DNA from: Leifsonia poae
Lineage (GTDB): Bacteria > Actinomycetota > Actinomycetes > Actinomycetales > Microbacteriaceae
Length of the DNA stretch: 64,000 nucleotides
NCBI RefSeq assembly: GCF_027921845.1
Contig: NZ_BSEN01000014.1
Span: forward strand, 1-64,000
Direction: 5' to 3'
The position numbers and the translations under genes are program-made. The notes beneath the pieces were generated by a model. It did no database searches and had not been told where the DNA came from. It worked only from the letters and a program-made list of their open reading frames with translations. Positions within the stretch are counted from its first letter, which is position 1. Every line of letters begins with the position of its first letter. Positions 1 through 8,586 of the stretch are shown here, piece after piece.

Positions 1-63
1 AATCACCCAGATCAACGCCGAATACACCGCAAACAGATAAAACTCCGGATGACCTTCGATCAT
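1..63 (-). CDS. Start of a truncated gene, probable membrane protein (partial, runs off left edge)
   Basis: Read leftwards from an ATG at 63, 21 codons remain open to the window edge. They begin MIEGHPEFYLFAVYSALIWVI, a short polar start followed by a hydrophobic stretch that looks like a first membrane segment. Codons are A+T-richer (TTT, TAT) than in any other gene here. A weak AGG lies before the start. The + strand is also open over bases 1-99, so this call rests on the membrane-like reading and is tentative. No function can be given. Confidence 0.4.
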   Translation of the reverse strand, partial: MIEGHPEFYLFAVYSALIWVI

Positions 64-453
64 GTGCCTGATCTGAAGAATGAAAATAAACACGAATGAG
101 ACCTTTCGTGGTCGAGGGCGTGAAATCCACAACGTCGGGGACCTGGTCGGATTCGGGATGTCCTGTTTCTAGCCGCCTTCTCAGACCCGGCGCAAGTCGA
201 AAATCGGGTCCTCCGCCCGCGTTCGGAGACCCACCCACCGCGCGGTTTCGAGGGCGTCGACGGCACCCGGGTCCGCCGACACGCGGACATCGGAAACGCG
301 TCGGCGAAATGACGGACACACCCCCGAGTGGGGGTCGCAGAATGGCCGGTCACGCGGCATTCCGTTTTCGTCGTGCATTGAACCCGCATCAATCTCCGGC
401 AGCGCCCGTGTACCCCGCCTTGTACCCCGGTTGGTGACCCCCGAAAGAGGGTC

Positions 454-467
454 TGAAAGCGCTTCCA
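454..467. promoter_or_regulatory. LacI/cre-like operator palindrome
   Basis: The 14-mer TGAAAGCGCTTCCA fits the LacI-family/cre consensus TGWAANCGNTNWCA at all but one position and has the central AGCGCT core. It lies about 155 bp upstream of the MFS gene at 622. No LacI gene is adjacent, so the regulator is unknown. It may serve that gene or an unseen one to the left. Confidence 0.45.
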
Positions 468-586
468 AAACTCGTGAAAATTTACACAGCGGACACAAGC
501 CGTTCACAGCGCTGAGCACTCCCACGTCCTCCGCAATGCGGACTCGACAGCGAGGCGAGAACGCGTTCCACGATCAGCGTCCACCC

Positions 587-615
587 GTGACAGCGTCGGC
601 GGCATCCCGTAGCCT
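587..615 (+). promoter_or_regulatory. Promoter of the MFS gene, leaderless type
   Basis: GTGACA at 587-592 and TAGCCT at 610-615 are separated by 17 nt. The ATG at 622 follows the -10 by 6 nt, so transcription probably starts at or next to the start codon. No Shine-Dalgarno sequence is present. Confidence 0.5.
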
Positions 616-621
616 CGACGC

Positions 622-1986
622 ATGACGGAGCCGTCGGCAGTCGCGTCAGAGAGATCCACCCCGCCTGCGGGCGGCATGCGCACGTTCGCTCAGGTGCTCA
701 TCAACACGATGATCGCGAACATCACGACGAGTTTCCTCTGGTTCGCGCTGACGTTCTGGGTGTACCTGGAGACGCGATCCGTGCTCGCCACGGGCATCGT
801 CGGCGGCACCTACATGCTGCTGGTCGCCGTGTTCTCGATCGTGTTCGGCACCGTCGTCGACCGTCATCGCAAGTATCACGTGATGCTGTTCGCGAGCGTG
901 ATAACGCTCGTCTCCTTCAGCATCGCCGGCGTCTTCTACCTGCTGTACCCCGAGTCGGCGATCATCGATCTCGGTGGCCCGATCTTCTGGATCTTCGCCG
1001 GCGTCATACTGTTCGGCTCGGTGATCGAGAACATGCGGAACATCGCGCTGTCGACCACGGTCACCCTCCTCGTGCCGGTGGAGCGGCACGCGAACGCGAA
1101 CGGCATGGTCGGCACAGTGCAGGGCCTCGCGTTCATCGTGACGAGCGTCTTCAGCGGCCTGGCGATCGGCCTACTCGGCATGGGCTGGACGCTCGTGATC
1201 GCCATCCTGCTCACGGCGATCGCGCTACTGCACCTGCTGTTCCTGCGGATCCCGGAGGAGGCGCCGCACGTCGAAGGAGGCAAGCGGCCCGCCGTCGATC
1301 TGCGCGGCAGCATCGCGGCCATCCGGAGCGCTCCCGGGCTGTTCGCGCTGATCATCTTCTCGACGTTCAACAACCTCATCGGCGGCGTCTACCTGGCCCT
1401 GATGGACCCGTACGGTCTCGAGTTGTTCCCCGTCGCCCTCTGGGGCGTGGTGTTCGGCGTCGCGTCGACGGGCTTCATCGTCGGCGGCCTGGTCGTCGCG
1501 AAGTTCGGCCTCGGCGCGAACCCGATCCGCACGATGCTCGTGCTCGTCGTCGTGATGGGCGTGCTCGGCTCACTGTTCACCATCCGGGACTGGTGGTGGC
1601 TGTACGCGGCGGGCATCTGGCTCTACATGACGCTGATCCCGGCCGTCGAGGCCTCGGAGCAGACGGTCATCCAGAAGGTCGTGACCTTCCGCCGGCAGGG
1701 CAGGGTGTTCGGCTTCGCCCAGGCCTTCGAGTCGGCCGCCGCTCCGATCACGGCCTTCCTCATCGCGCCGATCGCGGAGTTCATCATCATCCCGTTCCTC
1801 GAAACGGAGGAGGGACAGGCGAGCTGGGGATGGCTGGTCGGTGACGGCGAGGCCCGCGGCATCGCGCTCGTGTTCTTCTTCGCCGGCATCGCGCTGGTGC
1901 TGCTCGCGCTCGGCGCGTTCCTCACGAAGTCGTACCGGATGCTCTCGAAGGAGTACCAGGACGGCGAGGCGCCGATCGCCGCGTGA
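622..1986 (+). CDS. MFS transporter
   Basis: 454 residues with about twelve hydrophobic segments in two halves joined by a charged loop near residues 205-230 (EEAPHVEGGKRPAVDLRG). After the second membrane segment comes VDRHRKYHVML, which matches the MFS loop 2-3 signature of acidic and basic residues. Length and layout fit proton-driven efflux permeases of the major facilitator superfamily. The substrate cannot be read from sequence. The gene stands alone and is probably translated from a leaderless mRNA. Confidence 0.85.
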   Translation: MTEPSAVASERSTPPAGGMRTFAQVLINTMIANITTSFLWFALTFWVYLETRSVLATGIVGGTYMLLVAVFSIVFGTVVDRHRKYHVMLFASVITLVSFSIAGVFYLLYPESAIIDLGGPIFWIFAGVILFGSVIENMRNIALSTTVTLLVPVERHANANGMVGTVQGLAFIVTSVFSGLAIGLLGMGWTLVIAILLTAIALLHLLFLRIPEEAPHVEGGKRPAVDLRGSIAAIRSAPGLFALIIFSTFNNLIGGVYLALMDPYGLELFPVALWGVVFGVASTGFIVGGLVVAKFGLGANPIRTMLVLVVVMGVLGSLFTIRDWWWLYAAGIWLYMTLIPAVEASEQTVIQKVVTFRRQGRVFGFAQAFESAAAPITAFLIAPIAEFIIIPFLETEEGQASWGWLVGDGEARGIALVFFFAGIALVLLALGAFLTKSYRMLSKEYQDGEAPIAA

Positions 1987-2148
1987 TCGGCATCCGCGCT
2001 ACGGCGGCGCCGCCGCTGACGAGGAACGTCATGCGGAGCGCCGGACTCTGGGAATACCTCACAGATTGATGCGTTTACATGGATGAACAGAAATAGATAG
2101 GCAGGCAATGGAGCCGCGTCTTCACCCACCCTCGACTCCAGGAGTTCC

Positions 2149-2739
2149 ATGTCACTCGCCGACCTGTCGACCCGCACCGCCGACACCACCGCACAGCTGC
2201 TTCCGGCCCTCGCCGAGCGCTGGAGCCCGCGGTCGTACGACGCCGCAGCCGTTATCGACGAAGAGAAGCTGAACGCCGCCCTCGAAGCGGCGCGCTGGTC
2301 GCCTTCCGCCGCCAACACGCAGCCGTGGCGCTTCATCGTCGCCCGTCGCGGAACGCCCGCCTTCGACGCGATCGTCGCGAACCTCCTCGGCTTCAACGCC
2401 ACCTGGGCCGGTTCGGCCGGTGCCCTGATCGTCGCCCTCGCCGAGGTCATCGACCCCGAGGGCAACGAGCGCCGCTGGGCGAACTACGACCTCGGACAGG
2501 CCGTCGCCCACCTGACCATCCAGGCCCACCACGACGGACTGCACGCCCACCAGATGGGCGGCTTCGACGCACAGGGCCTGCGCGAGGCGTTCGACATCGA
2601 CGAGCGCTTCGTTCCCGTCTCGGTGACGACCCTCGGCACCGTCGGCGACCCGGATGCCCTTCCCGACCGCCTGCGCGAGCGCGAGCTCGCCCCCCGCACG
2701 CGCGTCGCGCTCGACGACATCCTCGTCGTCAACGCCTAG
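2149..2739 (+). CDS. Nitroreductase family protein
   Basis: 196 residues. The N-terminal RWSPRSYD and the later ARWSPSAANTQPWRFIVARR are the FMN-phosphate-binding segments of the nitroreductase family, which are cytosolic FMN enzymes that reduce nitro groups, quinones or flavins with NAD(P)H. The C-terminal part (LGTVGDPDALPDRLRERE) matches the usual end of the malonic-semialdehyde-reductase/nitroreductase subgroup. AGGAG precedes the ATG by 4-5 nt. The upstream 2060-2105 segment is A+T-rich and probably holds the promoter. The gene is followed by two hairpins and is convergent with the next gene. Confidence 0.88.
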   Translation: MSLADLSTRTADTTAQLLPALAERWSPRSYDAAAVIDEEKLNAALEAARWSPSAANTQPWRFIVARRGTPAFDAIVANLLGFNATWAGSAGALIVALAEVIDPEGNERRWANYDLGQAVAHLTIQAHHDGLHAHQMGGFDAQGLREAFDIDERFVPVSVTTLGTVGDPDALPDRLRERELAPRTRVALDDILVVNA

Positions 2740-2755
2740 CAGCGCGCAACGCGCC

Positions 2756-2834
2756 GTGCCGCGCCCGCACGCGGCACGGCACTGAGTGGCGCCGACTCGA
2801 CCTTCACCCGACTCCGGAAGGTCGATCGGCGCCA
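2756..2834. terminator. Two hairpins downstream of the nitroreductase gene
   Basis: GTGCCGCG (2756-2763) pairs with CGCGGCAC (2770-2777) across a 6-nt loop. A second hairpin follows: the arm 2787-2804 pairs with 2818-2834 except for one bulged base. No clear T-run follows. They sit 16-95 nt after the stop codon and probably end transcription of the nitroreductase gene. Confidence 0.55.
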
Positions 2835-2870
2835 TTCGTGTTTCTCCACAGCCTGGGCGGGCGCCGGGGC

Positions 2871-2939
2871 GTGAACGGTCACGAACTGTCGCTGCCGGCG
2901 CCTGAGGGCCCTTGCGCGCGACAGTTAGCGACCACTCAC
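2871..2939. repeat. Long imperfect stem-loop between convergent genes
   Basis: Arms 2871-2892 and 2918-2939 are complementary at 18 of 22 positions around a 25-nt loop. It lies in the gap between the convergent nitroreductase and alcohol dehydrogenase genes. It is one of a series of similar intergenic stem-loops in this window and is a candidate bidirectional terminator. Confidence 0.6.
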
Positions 2940-2985
2940 GCCGGGGTGTCGCGCGGCAGCCCGGCAGCCCGGCAGCGGTAGCGCT

Positions 2986-4035
2986 CTACGGGCGTAGCAG
3001 CACCTTGATCGCGCGGCGCTCGTCCATCGCCGCGTACGCCTCGGCGGCCTCTTCGAGCGGCAGCTCGAGGTCGAACACGCGGCCGGGGTCGATCGCGCCC
3101 GACCACACGTCCTGCAGCAGCTCCTCGACGTAGTTGCGCACCGGGGCGACACCGCCGTTGACGCCGATGTTGTCGTTGAAGAGCGGGCGAACCGGAAGCT
3201 CGGGGCCGCCGTTGGGGACACCGACGTAGCCGACCATCCCACCCGGGCGGGCCGAGCGGATCGCCTGGTCCATCGACTCCTTGGTGCCGACCGCTTCGAG
3301 CACGCAGTCGGCGCCGATCCCGTCGAGCAGTTCCTTCACGGCCGCGACGCCCTCGTCGCCGCGCGTCGCGACGATGTCCGTCGCTCCGAAGGCGCGAGCC
3401 AGCTCCTGGCGCGACTCGTGCCGCGACATCGCGATGATCCGCGAAGCGCCGAGCCGCGAAGCCGCGAGCACGGCGCAGAGGCCGACGGCCCCGTCGCCGA
3501 CCACCACGACCGTGCTTCCCTCGGTGACACCGGCCGAGACCGCAGCGTGGTGCCCGGTGCCCATCACGTCGGAGAGCGTCAGCAGGCTCGGGATGAGCTC
3601 CTCGCTCGGGTACTCGGGCGTCGCCACGAGGGCGCCGTCGGCGTGCGGAACGCGCACCTTCTGGCCCTGGCCGCCGTCGGCGAACCCGCCCAGCTTGTCG
3701 TCCGAGCCCCACCAGCCGCCGTTCAGGCACGACGTGCTGACGCCGTTCTTGCAGTTGACGCAGGTCATGTCGCAGTCGTAAAAGGGCGCGATCACGAAGT
3801 CTCCCGGGGCGATGGTCGTGACCTCCGGACCGACCTCCTCGACCACGCCGACGAACTCGTGTCCGATGCGGTGCGCGTGATGCGTGGGGGTGACACCCCG
3901 GTAGGGCCACAGGTCGGAACCGCAGACGCAGGCGGCGACGACGCGCACGATGGCGTCGCCTCCGGTGGAAAGAACGGGATCGGGGACCTCTTCGACGCGG
4001 ATGTCCCGTTCGCCGTGGATGACGGTAGCAAGCAT
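2986..4035 (-). CDS. Zinc-dependent alcohol dehydrogenase (MDR family)
   Basis: 349 residues from the ATG at 4035 (MLATVIHGERDIRVEEVPDP). The frame stays open further upstream, but that extension has no family similarity. Catalytic zinc ligands are visible in CVCGSDLWPY and in GHEFVGVVEEVG. The structural zinc site has four cysteines in CDMTCVNCKNGVSTSC. A Rossmann segment VVVVGDGAVGLCAV binds NAD(P). The order is that of medium-chain dehydrogenases, and the pattern is close to the glutathione-independent formaldehyde dehydrogenase/threonine dehydrogenase-like subgroup. Substrate is unknown. Confidence 0.88.
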   Translation of the reverse strand: MLATVIHGERDIRVEEVPDPVLSTGGDAIVRVVAACVCGSDLWPYRGVTPTHHAHRIGHEFVGVVEEVGPEVTTIAPGDFVIAPFYDCDMTCVNCKNGVSTSCLNGGWWGSDDKLGGFADGGQGQKVRVPHADGALVATPEYPSEELIPSLLTLSDVMGTGHHAAVSAGVTEGSTVVVVGDGAVGLCAVLAASRLGASRIIAMSRHESRQELARAFGATDIVATRGDEGVAAVKELLDGIGADCVLEAVGTKESMDQAIRSARPGGMVGYVGVPNGGPELPVRPLFNDNIGVNGGVAPVRNYVEELLQDVWSGAIDPGRVFDLELPLEEAAEAYAAMDERRAIKVLLRP

Positions 4036-4240
4036 GGCTGAAAGCCTACGCCGCCACGGCTGGGCGCCGGGGCCGGAGTCCCCCGTTCGAGGTACGGCGC
4101 GTGGCGGTCGGGTGAACAGAACGTGAAGCCGGGCTCCGGTCGCTCGGCGCCGCCCTAGCATCGCACTGTCCGCTGGCGTCGCACCTCTCTGCTCGCCCCG
4201 CGGACGACCCCCACCCATCACCTCGAGGAGGCATCGCGCG

Positions 4241-5485
4241 ATGTCCAAGCGCTCCCGGATCGCCGCGTTCTTCGCGGCACTCGGAGTGCTGGTGGCGGTC
4301 GCGGTGGTGCTGACGATCGCGGCCAGACCGGGCGTGGTGTCGGCCGCCGCGCATCCGGGCAGTGCCGCGTCGTCGACCACCTATTCGGTTTCGGCGGATC
4401 TCGACACGTGCGGCGCCGGCTGGGGTTCCGGCGCGAAGGCCCACGTGAACGGCGGCGACCAGACCTTCACCGTGACCAACCGCACCGTCGCGGGCATCGA
4501 GGTCTACCTGCAGGCCGCCGACAGCAAGAAGGTGTACCTCGACCTCGAGAGCATCGGGGCCGCGGCGCGAGCGACCGCCCGGGTGACGCTCGGGTCCGGA
4601 CGCTACCGCTTCGTCTGCCTGCCCGCCGACGCCGATCCGGTCCGCGGCCCCACCGTGATGGTCGGCGCCGCACCACCGGGAGCTCAGCTGACGCCGGGCA
4701 TAGTGCCGGTGACGCGCAACGACCTCATACCCGTCGCCCAGACCTACGGACGCTGGGTCGCCTCGCGCATCCCCGTGCTCCGCCAGCAGGTCGCGCTCCT
4801 CGGCGACGACGCATCGGAGGGCCACTTAGCGGCCTCACGCCATGATTGGCTGACCGCTCACCAGACCTACCAGACGCTCGGCGCCGCATACGATGCCTTC
4901 GGCGACCTCGGCGATGCGATCGACGGGATGCCCGCGCCGGGCCGCACGGCCGCCGACGACCCCGGCCTCACCGGCTTCCACAAGATCGAGGCACTCCTCT
5001 GGCCGGGCTCGGGAGCCGTGCCCGACACGACGTCCGGCGCGATCCCCGCCGCGATCGCGCGGCTCGCCTCCGACACCGCACAGCTCGCCACGGACTTCGC
5101 CGACGCGGAGATCGATCCGAACGACATCGGACTCCGCGCGCACGAGATCGTCGAGAACGCGATCCAGTTCGACCTCACGGATGCGACGGACGCGGGCTCC
5201 GGGTCCACCCTCGCCAGCATCGACGCCGAACTCACGGGGGCGGAGCAGGCCCTGGCCCCGCTGCACGACATCCTGAGCTCGCGTTACGAGGCGCTCGCGG
5301 CGACGATGGCCTCGCTCGTCTCGTCGCACCGCCTGGTCGAGACCTACCGTCACGCCGACGGCACCTGGACACCGCTCGCCTCGCTGCCGCGGGCCGACCG
5401 CCAGCGCCTCGACGCAGCACTCGACGAGGCGGCCGAATTGCTGGCCCCGGTGGCGGCCATCTGCGACATCCGGAGGGAATCATGA
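4241..5485 (+). CDS. efeO: EfeO-type iron-uptake protein (cupredoxin-like plus M75 imelysin domain)
   Basis: 414 residues. An N-terminal hydrophobic segment (about 10-28) is a signal peptide or anchor. There is no lipobox. Residues about 45-145 form a cupredoxin-like domain. The rest is the helical M75/imelysin domain, with GFHKIEALLWPG carrying the family HxxE motif that helps bind iron. EfeO passes iron to the EfeU permease in the envelope. GAGG lies before the ATG. Its stop overlaps efeB by ATGA, so the two are translationally coupled. The usual upstream permease gene efeU is missing here. TAGCAT at about 4157 is a possible -10. Confidence 0.88.
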   Translation: MSKRSRIAAFFAALGVLVAVAVVLTIAARPGVVSAAAHPGSAASSTTYSVSADLDTCGAGWGSGAKAHVNGGDQTFTVTNRTVAGIEVYLQAADSKKVYLDLESIGAAARATARVTLGSGRYRFVCLPADADPVRGPTVMVGAAPPGAQLTPGIVPVTRNDLIPVAQTYGRWVASRIPVLRQQVALLGDDASEGHLAASRHDWLTAHQTYQTLGAAYDAFGDLGDAIDGMPAPGRTAADDPGLTGFHKIEALLWPGSGAVPDTTSGAIPAAIARLASDTAQLATDFADAEIDPNDIGLRAHEIVENAIQFDLTDATDAGSGSTLASIDAELTGAEQALAPLHDILSSRYEALAATMASLVSSHRLVETYRHADGTWTPLASLPRADRQRLDAALDEAAELLAPVAAICDIRRES

Positions 5486-6741
5486 CGGGGATCGATCGAC
5501 GGGGGTTCCTGGGCGCGGCGCTCGGGGCCGGGGTGGCGGCGCCACTCGCGGCGGCCGCCGGCGCAACGCTGACGGCCGGGTCGCCCGCTGCCGCAGCGTC
5601 GTCGCCGGGCGGAACCGCGGCGAGCACCGTGGAGGGATCCGGCGCGTTCCCGTTCCACGGCGTGCACCAGCAGGGCATCCTGACCCCGGCCCAGCGCGCC
5701 TCCGCGTTCGTGGCCCTCGACGTCACCGCGGCCAATCGCGCCGAACTCGCCGACCTGTTCCGCACCATCACCGCTCGCGCGCGATTCGCCACGACCGGCG
5801 GCACCCCGCCCGACCCCGGACTCACCGCACCGCCGCGCGACTCGGGCATCCTCGGCGGCACGGTGCAACCGGATGGCCTCACTGTGACGCTCTCGGTCGG
5901 GGCGTCGCTGTTCGACCACCGGTTCGGGCTCGCGGCGGCCAAGCCTGCCCGGCTGCGCACCATGGAGGACTTCCCGAACGACGCCCTCCGACGCGAGGTC
6001 TGCGACGGCGATCTACTGCTGCAGGTCTGCGCGAACGACCAGGACGCCGTGACCTACGCCGTGCGTGAGATCGCCCGCGCGACGCGTGGCGCGATGCAGG
6101 TGCGCTGGCGGCAGGACGGGTTCGTGTCGCCTCCGCGGCCGTCGGGCACGCCGCGCAACCTGATGGGGTTCAAGGACGGCACCGGCAACCCCGCGGTGAC
6201 GGATGCCGCGCTGATGGCATCCCTCGTCTGGGCGAAGGCCGGCGGAGCGGAACCGGCCTGGGTCTCCGGCGGCAGCTACCACGTGGTGCGCCTCATCCGG
6301 ATGCTCGTCGAGTTCTGGGATCGGGTGAATCTGCACGAGCAGGAGAACATGATCGGCCGTCGGCGTGACAGCGGCGCACCCCTCACGGCCTCCCACGAGT
6401 TCGACGACCCGCACTACGAGAACGACGCGACGGGCGACGTCATCCAGTTCGACGCGCACATGCGACTCGCGAATCCGCGAACCGCGGAGACTGCGGATCA
6501 GCGCATGCTCCGCCGGGCATACAACTACGACGCGGGTCTCGACACCAACGGCAACCTCGACATGGGCCTCATCTTCACGGCGTTCAACCAAGACATCGAG
6601 CGCCAGTTCGTCACCGTGCAGAAGCGGCTCGCCGACGAGCCGCTCGTCGACTACATCTCGCCGTTCGGGGGCGGCTACTACTTCGCGCTGCCCGGTGCGC
6701 GCGACAGCTCCGACTGGCTCGGGCGCAGCATGCTCGCCTGA
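5482..6741 (+). CDS. efeB: EfeB, Tat-exported DyP-type heme peroxidase
   Basis: 419 residues from the ATG that overlaps the efeO stop. DRRGFLGAALGAG is a twin-arginine signal followed by a hydrophobic core. GFKDGTGN is the DyP distal motif (catalytic Asp). The C-terminal half has LRRAYNYDAG and FGGGYYFALPGA, typical of the EfeB/DyP family. The family uses peroxide, and EfeB is proposed to take part in iron acquisition from ferrous iron or heme outside the membrane. Export folded through Tat fits a heme-loaded enzyme. The frame is open upstream into efeO, but that part is antisense-like filler. Confidence 0.92.
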   Translation: MTGIDRRGFLGAALGAGVAAPLAAAAGATLTAGSPAAAASSPGGTAASTVEGSGAFPFHGVHQQGILTPAQRASAFVALDVTAANRAELADLFRTITARARFATTGGTPPDPGLTAPPRDSGILGGTVQPDGLTVTLSVGASLFDHRFGLAAAKPARLRTMEDFPNDALRREVCDGDLLLQVCANDQDAVTYAVREIARATRGAMQVRWRQDGFVSPPRPSGTPRNLMGFKDGTGNPAVTDAALMASLVWAKAGGAEPAWVSGGSYHVVRLIRMLVEFWDRVNLHEQENMIGRRRDSGAPLTASHEFDDPHYENDATGDVIQFDAHMRLANPRTAETADQRMLRRAYNYDAGLDTNGNLDMGLIFTAFNQDIERQFVTVQKRLADEPLVDYISPFGGGYYFALPGARDSSDWLGRSMLA

Positions 6742-6798
6742 CCGGCCGCACAGACTCGGCGCACCCGCGCCGACACCAGAGAAGAGAAAGAGGAACCA

Positions 6799-8472
6799 GT
6801 GTTCAGCACGTTCCGTCTGCGTCATGCGGCTCTCGCGCTCGTCGGCGCGACAGCCCTGGTCGGCGCGGGGATACTCGCGGGATCACCGGCGGTCGCCGGC
6901 ACCGATCATTCGCCTTCACACTCGTCGTCGTTCACGATGACGCCGATCAAACACGTCGTCGTGATCTTCGACGAGAACGTCTCGTTCGACCACTACTTCG
7001 GCACCTATCCCACCGCCGCCAACACCGACGGCACGACCTTCACCGCAGCGAAGGGTACCCCGAAGGCGAACACCCTCGTCACCTCGGGCGCCCTCACGAA
7101 GAACCCCAACCTCTACCCGCCCAAGCGCCTGGCGCCGTCGCAGGCAGCGACCTGCGACCAGAACCACGGCTACAGCGCCGAGCAGCAGGCGGTGGACGGC
7201 GGCAAGATGGACCTCTTCGTGCAGAAGACGTCCACCGACACCTGCACGGGACTCTTCGGGGCTCCGGGACTCGCCATGGACTACTACGACGGCAACACCG
7301 TCACGGGTCTGTGGAACTACGCCCAGAACTACTCCATGAGCGACAACAACTGGGACACCCTGTTCGGACCGTCGACGCCCGGCGCGCTCAACCTGATCTC
7401 GGGCCAGACGCACGGCGGCACGGCGTACGACCCGAAGTCCGGCGCGGTGCTGCCCGCCTCGACGGCGGTCTCGTCGCCGAATGCGGCCGGCGTCGGAAGC
7501 GTGATCGGCGACCCCGACCCCGCGTACGACGACTGCTCCGACAACGACCACACGTCGACCAGCGCGGTCGTCGGGATGTCGGGCAAGAACGTCGGCGACC
7601 TGCTGAACAAGCGCAACGTGACCTGGGGCTGGTTCCAGGGCGGGTTCACGCCGACCACGCCGTGGAGCGGCGCCGCCGGAAGCTACGCGAAGTGCGACGC
7701 GACCACGGCGAACATCACCGGCGCGGCCGTGAAGGACTACTCGCCGCACCACTCGCCGTTCCAGTACTACAAGTCGACGTCGAATCCGCACCACCTCGCG
7801 CCGTCGTCGGAGAAGGCGATCGGTCACACCGACCAGGCCAACCACCAGTACGACCTGACCTCGTTCGACGCCGCCCTGCAGAACAACAACCTCCCGTCGG
7901 TGTCGTTCCTCAAGGCTCCGGAGGCTCAGGATGGGCACGCCGGCTACTCCGACCCGTTGGATGAGCAGAAGTTCCTGGTCAACGAGATCAACGCCATCCA
8001 GAAGTCGAGCTCGTGGTCGAGCACTGCTGTCGTCGTCACCTACGACGACTCCGACGGCTGGTACGACCACGTGGCACCGAAGGTCGCGAACGGGTCGAAC
8101 GACCCGGCAGCGGACTCGACCGTCTGCACGAGCGTGAAGCATGTGGCCGGCGGCTACGCCGACCGCTGCGGACCGAGCCAGCGCATGCCGCTGCTCGTGA
8201 TCTCGCCGTACGCGGCCAAGAACAAGGTCGACCACACGGCGATCGAGCAGACGTCGGTGCTGCGGTTCATCGAGAACAACTGGCTGACCGGACGCATCGG
8301 CGACTCGTCGTTCGACAGCCGCGCCGGATCGCTCGGCGGCCTGTTCGACTGGTTCCACCCGCAGCAGCGCGAGGTGCTGCTGTCGCCCTCGACCGGCGCA
8401 GTGTCGTCGATCGTCTCCACGAAGCCGCATTGGCCGACTCCGCCGCGCCACGGCTGGCTCGCCCAGCCGTAG
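6799..8472 (+). CDS. Secreted phosphoesterase (phospholipase C / acid phosphatase family)
   Basis: 557 residues from a GTG preceded by AAAGAGGA. Residues 1-34 are a signal peptide (LALVGATALVGAGILAG) ending near VAGT. HVVVIFDENVSFDHYFGTYP is the hallmark N-terminal metal-binding motif of the family (Pfam phosphoesterase). AVVVTYDDSDGWYDHVAP and RMPLLVISPYA are the distal motifs. These extracellular enzymes hydrolyse phosphate esters or phospholipids. It follows efeB by 57 nt on the same strand and may be co-transcribed with it. A long perfect stem-loop follows the stop. Confidence 0.88.
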   Translation: MFSTFRLRHAALALVGATALVGAGILAGSPAVAGTDHSPSHSSSFTMTPIKHVVVIFDENVSFDHYFGTYPTAANTDGTTFTAAKGTPKANTLVTSGALTKNPNLYPPKRLAPSQAATCDQNHGYSAEQQAVDGGKMDLFVQKTSTDTCTGLFGAPGLAMDYYDGNTVTGLWNYAQNYSMSDNNWDTLFGPSTPGALNLISGQTHGGTAYDPKSGAVLPASTAVSSPNAAGVGSVIGDPDPAYDDCSDNDHTSTSAVVGMSGKNVGDLLNKRNVTWGWFQGGFTPTTPWSGAAGSYAKCDATTANITGAAVKDYSPHHSPFQYYKSTSNPHHLAPSSEKAIGHTDQANHQYDLTSFDAALQNNNLPSVSFLKAPEAQDGHAGYSDPLDEQKFLVNEINAIQKSSSWSSTAVVVTYDDSDGWYDHVAPKVANGSNDPAADSTVCTSVKHVAGGYADRCGPSQRMPLLVISPYAAKNKVDHTAIEQTSVLRFIENNWLTGRIGDSSFDSRAGSLGGLFDWFHPQQREVLLSPSTGAVSSIVSTKPHWPTPPRHGWLAQP

Positions 8473-8485
8473 CAGCTCCACCGAA

Positions 8486-8546
8486 ATCGAGTCCGAACTT
8501 GTTGCCGCAACACGCCGCATTTCGGCGCAACAAGTTCGGACTCGAT
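8486..8546. repeat. Perfect 20-bp inverted repeat (stem-loop), copy 1
   Basis: ATCGAGTCCGAACTTGTTGC at 8486-8505 is exactly complementary to 8527-8546 around a 21-nt loop. The same arms recur at 28807-28870 with a different loop. It lies between the convergent phosphoesterase and clpB genes, and no T-run follows either arm. It is a probable bidirectional terminator or a small palindromic repeat element. Confidence 0.85.
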
Positions 8547-8586
8547 CGTGTGTGCGGGGGTGCTGAGTGCGCTGCAGGCGGAGGGG

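Larger units (their letters stand above)
64..621. other. Gene-free stretch (558 nt)
   Basis: No convincing gene is visible. Open frames here on both strands lack ribosome-binding sites and give Arg/Pro/Ser-rich composition typical of antisense or chance frames. The first part is A+T-rich and becomes G+C-rich by about base 120. The right half carries a LacI-type operator-like palindrome and the promoter of the next gene. Confidence 0.6.

Noticed and set aside
60-525. Several overlapping frames of about 110 codons near the left edge
   Set aside because: No ribosome site, Arg/Pro-rich composition, mutually exclusive on both strands.
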